Positions 61,594 to 64,000 of a stretch of 64,000 bases of DNA are shown in pieces. A model generated the notes under the pieces. The model was not told where the DNA came from, ran no database searches, and saw only the letters and a list, made by a program, of their open reading frames with translations. Made by a program: the position numbers and the translations under genes. This DNA comes from Micromonospora terminaliae (GTDB taxonomy: Bacteria; Actinomycetota; Actinomycetes; Mycobacteriales; Micromonosporaceae): positions 682,001 to 746,000 of the forward strand of contig NZ_CP045309.1 in assembly GCF_009671205.1 (NCBI RefSeq), read 5' to 3'. Within the stretch, counting starts at the first letter, position 1; each line of letters starts with the position of its first letter.

Positions 61594-64000
61594 GAGCGGG
61601 CCACCCGGTCCACCAGCGCCCCGTAGCTGCCCAGCGCCGTGAACTCGGGCAGCGTGAGGTCACTGCCGTGGCGCTGCCGCAGCACGGTGACCAGCCGCAG
61701 GGCGCGCAGCGAATCCCCGCCGGCGGCCAGGAAGTCGGTGGCCGGGTCGCGCGGTGCGGCCCCGAGCACCTCCTGCCAGGCCCCCGCCACCCGGACGGCC
61801 CACTCGCCGCGCGCGTCGCCGGCCACCGGCCCGGCGGGCGCGACGGGCGGCAGGGGCGCGGCCGGGTCGGCGACCAGCAGCCGGCGGAAACCGTCGGCCA
61901 GGGCGTCCACGCGCTCCGCGGGCACGTGCCGGTGGTCGTACTGGACGGTGAGGGCCAGCCGGCCGGTCCCGGCGTCCAGTTCGGCGTCGACGGCGAGGCT
62001 GAACGCCACGTCGACCGTGACGCCCCGGCTGTCCACGATGCGGCTGCCGCCGTCGGCGGGGCCGTGCGGGAAGTGCGTCCAGTTGAAGAAGTGGTCGAAG
62101 CGGGGGCCGGCGCCGCCCGCCCGGACGATCTCCGCGAGCGGGAACCGGTGGTGTCCCATGAGCTCCCGCTCCGCCCGCCACACCTCGGCGGCCAGCTCGG
62201 CGGGGGACCGGGTGCCCAGCGCCACGCGTACCGGCAGGGTGTTGAGGAACAGGCCCAGGGTGGCGTCGCTGCCCTCGCCCTCCGGCCGGCCGCCGACGAC
62301 CAGGCCGCTCACCACGTCGTCCCGGCCGGCCAGTTCGCCGATCAGCCGCAGGTGGGCGGCGAACAGCCAGGACTTGACCGGGACACCGGCGGCCCGGGCG
62401 GCCTCGCCGACGACCTCCGTGGTGCCAGCCCGCAGCGGCACCCGCTGGGTGGTGGTGGTCCGCGGCTGCGCCCCGCCGAGCAGCAGCGGCGGCGCCGCGC
62501 CCGCCCCGTCCAGCCAGAACCGGCGGGTGGCCGGGTCGGCCAGGGCGCGCCGCTCCGCCGCCACGTACTCCCGGAACGGCAGGCCGGGGTCCGCCGGGCG
62601 GGCCTGGCCGGCCCGCTCGTCGTCGTACGCGGCCAGCAGGTCGGTGAGGAACCGGTGCAGGCTCCAGCCGTCGAGGATGCCGTGGTACTCGGCGACGATC
62701 AGCGTGAACGCGTCGGCGTCCTCCCGCACGGCGTGCAGCCGCAGCAGCGGCGGGCGGGCCCAGTCGAACGGGCGTACCCGCTCCTCGGCGACGAGGTCGT
62801 CGATCCGCGCCCGGCGGGCCTGCGGGTCAGCGCCCGCCAGGTCGGTCACCGGCACCTCGACCGGCACGTCCGCGTGCACGAGCTGCAACGGCTCGGAGTA
62901 CGCGCCCAGCGCGAACCCGGTCCGCAGCACCGGATGCGCGGCCACCAGCCCGGCCAGCGCGCGGCGCAGCGCCGCGGCGTCCAGCGGCGCGGCGATCCGG
63001 TGCGCCGTGACGTTGTGGTACATGGCCGGGTCGCCGGTCAGCTCGCCGTGGTAGACCATGCCCTGCTGGAGCGCCGTCATCGGGTACGCGTCGGCGAGCC
63101 CGTCCGGGAGCCGCTCCCGGTCGGCGGCGGACACCAGGGCGAACCGCCCGGCCTCCACCGGGCCGGGACCGGTCTCGACACCGTCGAGGGTGAGCTGCCC
63201 GTGCTCGACCAGCTCGCGGATCGTCTGGTGGGTGAAGATGTCGTTGAGCTGGAAGGACAGCCCGCGCTTCTGCGCCGCCACCTGCATCTGGATGCTGCGG
63301 ATCGAGTCCCCGCCCAGGGCGAAGAAGCTGTCCGTCACCCCGAAGTCCGCCACCCCGAGCACCTCGCGCCACGCCTCGACCAGGATCTCCTCCGCCCGGT
63401 TGGCGGGGGAGACACCGGCCCCCGCGCCCGGCCGGCCGAGGCGGGGCGCGGGCAGGGCTGCCCGGTCGAGCTTGCCGTTGCGGGTCAGCGGCAGCTCGTC
63501 GAGCAGCACGACCGCGGCCGGGAGCAGGTGGGCGGGGAGCCGGTCGGCCAGCCAGCCGTACAGCCGCTCGGACAGCGGGCCGGCCGCCGGCGCGGCCGCG
63601 GTGACCACCGCCGGGCGCGGGTCGTCGGCGTACCCGGGGCGCACGGCGTGCAGGGTGTGCCGGTCGGTGCCGGCCAGCAGGTCGTCCTGCCGGGTGACCA
63701 CGGTGAACCCGCGCGCCTCGAAGAGGGCCACCAGCTCGGCGAGCCGGCCCGCGGTGTCGGCGCCGGGCGCGTCGTGCACCTCCATGGCGACCTGCGCGAT
63801 GAGCGGCCAGTGCCGGTCCTCCAGGCCGGCCAGCACGTCCGCCTCGGCCCGCTGCACGTCGATCTTCAGCAGGTCGATCCGCTCCGGGACGAGCTCGTCC
63901 AGGACCGCCGAGAGCGGCCGCACCGGCACGGTGAGCTGCCGGCCGGCGAAGCGCTCGGCGAGCAGCTCGTCCACCCGGCCGAGCAGGACGTCCCGCTCGT
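61590..64000 (-). CDS. Nonribosomal peptide synthetase, C-terminal part (cut by window edge)
   Basis: 803 residues visible; the upstream part is off the right edge. In order: an FkbM-like methyltransferase segment (DLLKIDVQRAEADVLAG), then the end of an adenylation domain (LPAHLLPAAVVLLDELPLTR and NGKLDR, motifs A9-A10), a carrier domain (FFALGGDSIRS), a condensation domain (AYPMTALQQGM; active-site YHGILDGWS in place of HHxxxDG) and a last carrier domain (LAAGGDSLRAL). So the A domain is interrupted between A8 and A9. The protein ends without a thioesterase or reductase, and the last condensation-carrier pair has no A domain of its own. Confidence 0.9.
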   Translation of the reverse strand, partial: ERDVLLGRVDELLAERFAGRQLTVPVRPLSAVLDELVPERIDLLKIDVQRAEADVLAGLEDRHWPLIAQVAMEVHDAPGADTAGRLAELVALFEARGFTVVTRQDDLLAGTDRHTLHAVRPGYADDPRPAVVTAAAPAAGPLSERLYGWLADRLPAHLLPAAVVLLDELPLTRNGKLDRAALPAPRLGRPGAGAGVSPANRAEEILVEAWREVLGVADFGVTDSFFALGGDSIRSIQMQVAAQKRGLSFQLNDIFTHQTIRELVEHGQLTLDGVETGPGPVEAGRFALVSAADRERLPDGLADAYPMTALQQGMVYHGELTGDPAMYHNVTAHRIAAPLDAAALRRALAGLVAAHPVLRTGFALGAYSEPLQLVHADVPVEVPVTDLAGADPQARRARIDDLVAEERVRPFDWARPPLLRLHAVREDADAFTLIVAEYHGILDGWSLHRFLTDLLAAYDDERAGQARPADPGLPFREYVAAERRALADPATRRFWLDGAGAAPPLLLGGAQPRTTTTQRVPLRAGTTEVVGEAARAAGVPVKSWLFAAHLRLIGELAGRDDVVSGLVVGGRPEGEGSDATLGLFLNTLPVRVALGTRSPAELAAEVWRAERELMGHHRFPLAEIVRAGGAGPRFDHFFNWTHFPHGPADGGSRIVDSRGVTVDVAFSLAVDAELDAGTGRLALTVQYDHRHVPAERVDALADGFRRLLVADPAAPLPPVAPAGPVAGDARGEWAVRVAGAWQEVLGAAPRDPATDFLAAGGDSLRALRLVTVLRQRHGSDLTLPEFTALGSYGALVDRVARS

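Overview
The window reads as chromosomal DNA of a high-GC actinomycete. The very high G+C at third codon positions, frequent GTG starts, long chains of 4-nt ATGA/GTGA gene overlaps, secreted hydrolases and an NRPS all point that way. A Micromonosporaceae member is my best guess; this is inference, since no rRNA or other marker gene is present. No rRNA, tRNA, insertion sequence, phage gene or CRISPR array was seen.

Layout. 1-6623: mixed housekeeping and orphan genes (5' end of kup, an S33-type hydrolase, a PIG-L deacetylase, an MFS transporter, an APH-like kinase and a two-domain VOC protein). 6733-8821: compact arsenic island (arsC, aquaporin and arsR in one operon; divergent ArsI-like VOC protein; shared intergenic dyad; strong terminator). 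8859-21859: a large sugar-catabolic locus. Eleven co-directional minus-strand genes encode an enolase-superfamily enzyme, an aldehyde dehydrogenase, a PFK-A-type kinase, a binding protein, two permeases, two Zn-dehydrogenases, a DUF2090 aldolase-like protein and a GntR regulator. A DeoR regulator and a divergent pair complete it: an aldolase closely resembling sulfofructosephosphate aldolase YihT, and a TauE/SafE-type exporter. Together these suggest breakdown of a sulfosugar with sulfonate export. Two DUF202 membrane genes follow.

22615-30662: an asparagine-synthetase-like amidotransferase (probably of the N-acetylglutaminylglutamine amide type) behind a stress-sigma-like promoter, glutamine synthetase, a HelR-like RNA polymerase-recycling ATPase preceded by a rifamycin-associated-element-like dyad, a chitinase with CBM2, and small genes. 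30794-33681: a TMEM175-type channel, an M43 metalloprotease and an SCO6745-family protein.

33708-49752: an inositol/mannoside locus. A minus-strand operon (ABC importer with its own ATPase, PHP hydrolase, IolE-like, Gfo/Idh, GH38 alpha-mannosidase) and a plus-strand operon (iolC, a class I aldolase, iolB, iolD) flank a GntR/HutC regulator. A perfect palindrome, TGTCATGACA, occurs once in each promoter region. The gene set suggests uptake and dismantling of a mannosylated inositol compound.

49798-57412: an ECF sigma factor with a CU044_5270-type membrane partner, NIPSNAP protein, glycerol kinase, an orphan HATPase anti-sigma-like protein, a secreted S1 protease and a GHL10 glycosidase. 57443-64000: DUF817 protein, MFS transporter, DUF1223 protein, a cystathionine gamma-synthase-like PLP enzyme translationally coupled to the 3' end of an NRPS gene whose adenylation domain appears interrupted by an FkbM-like methyltransferase; this is probably the edge of a biosynthetic cluster that continues beyond the window.
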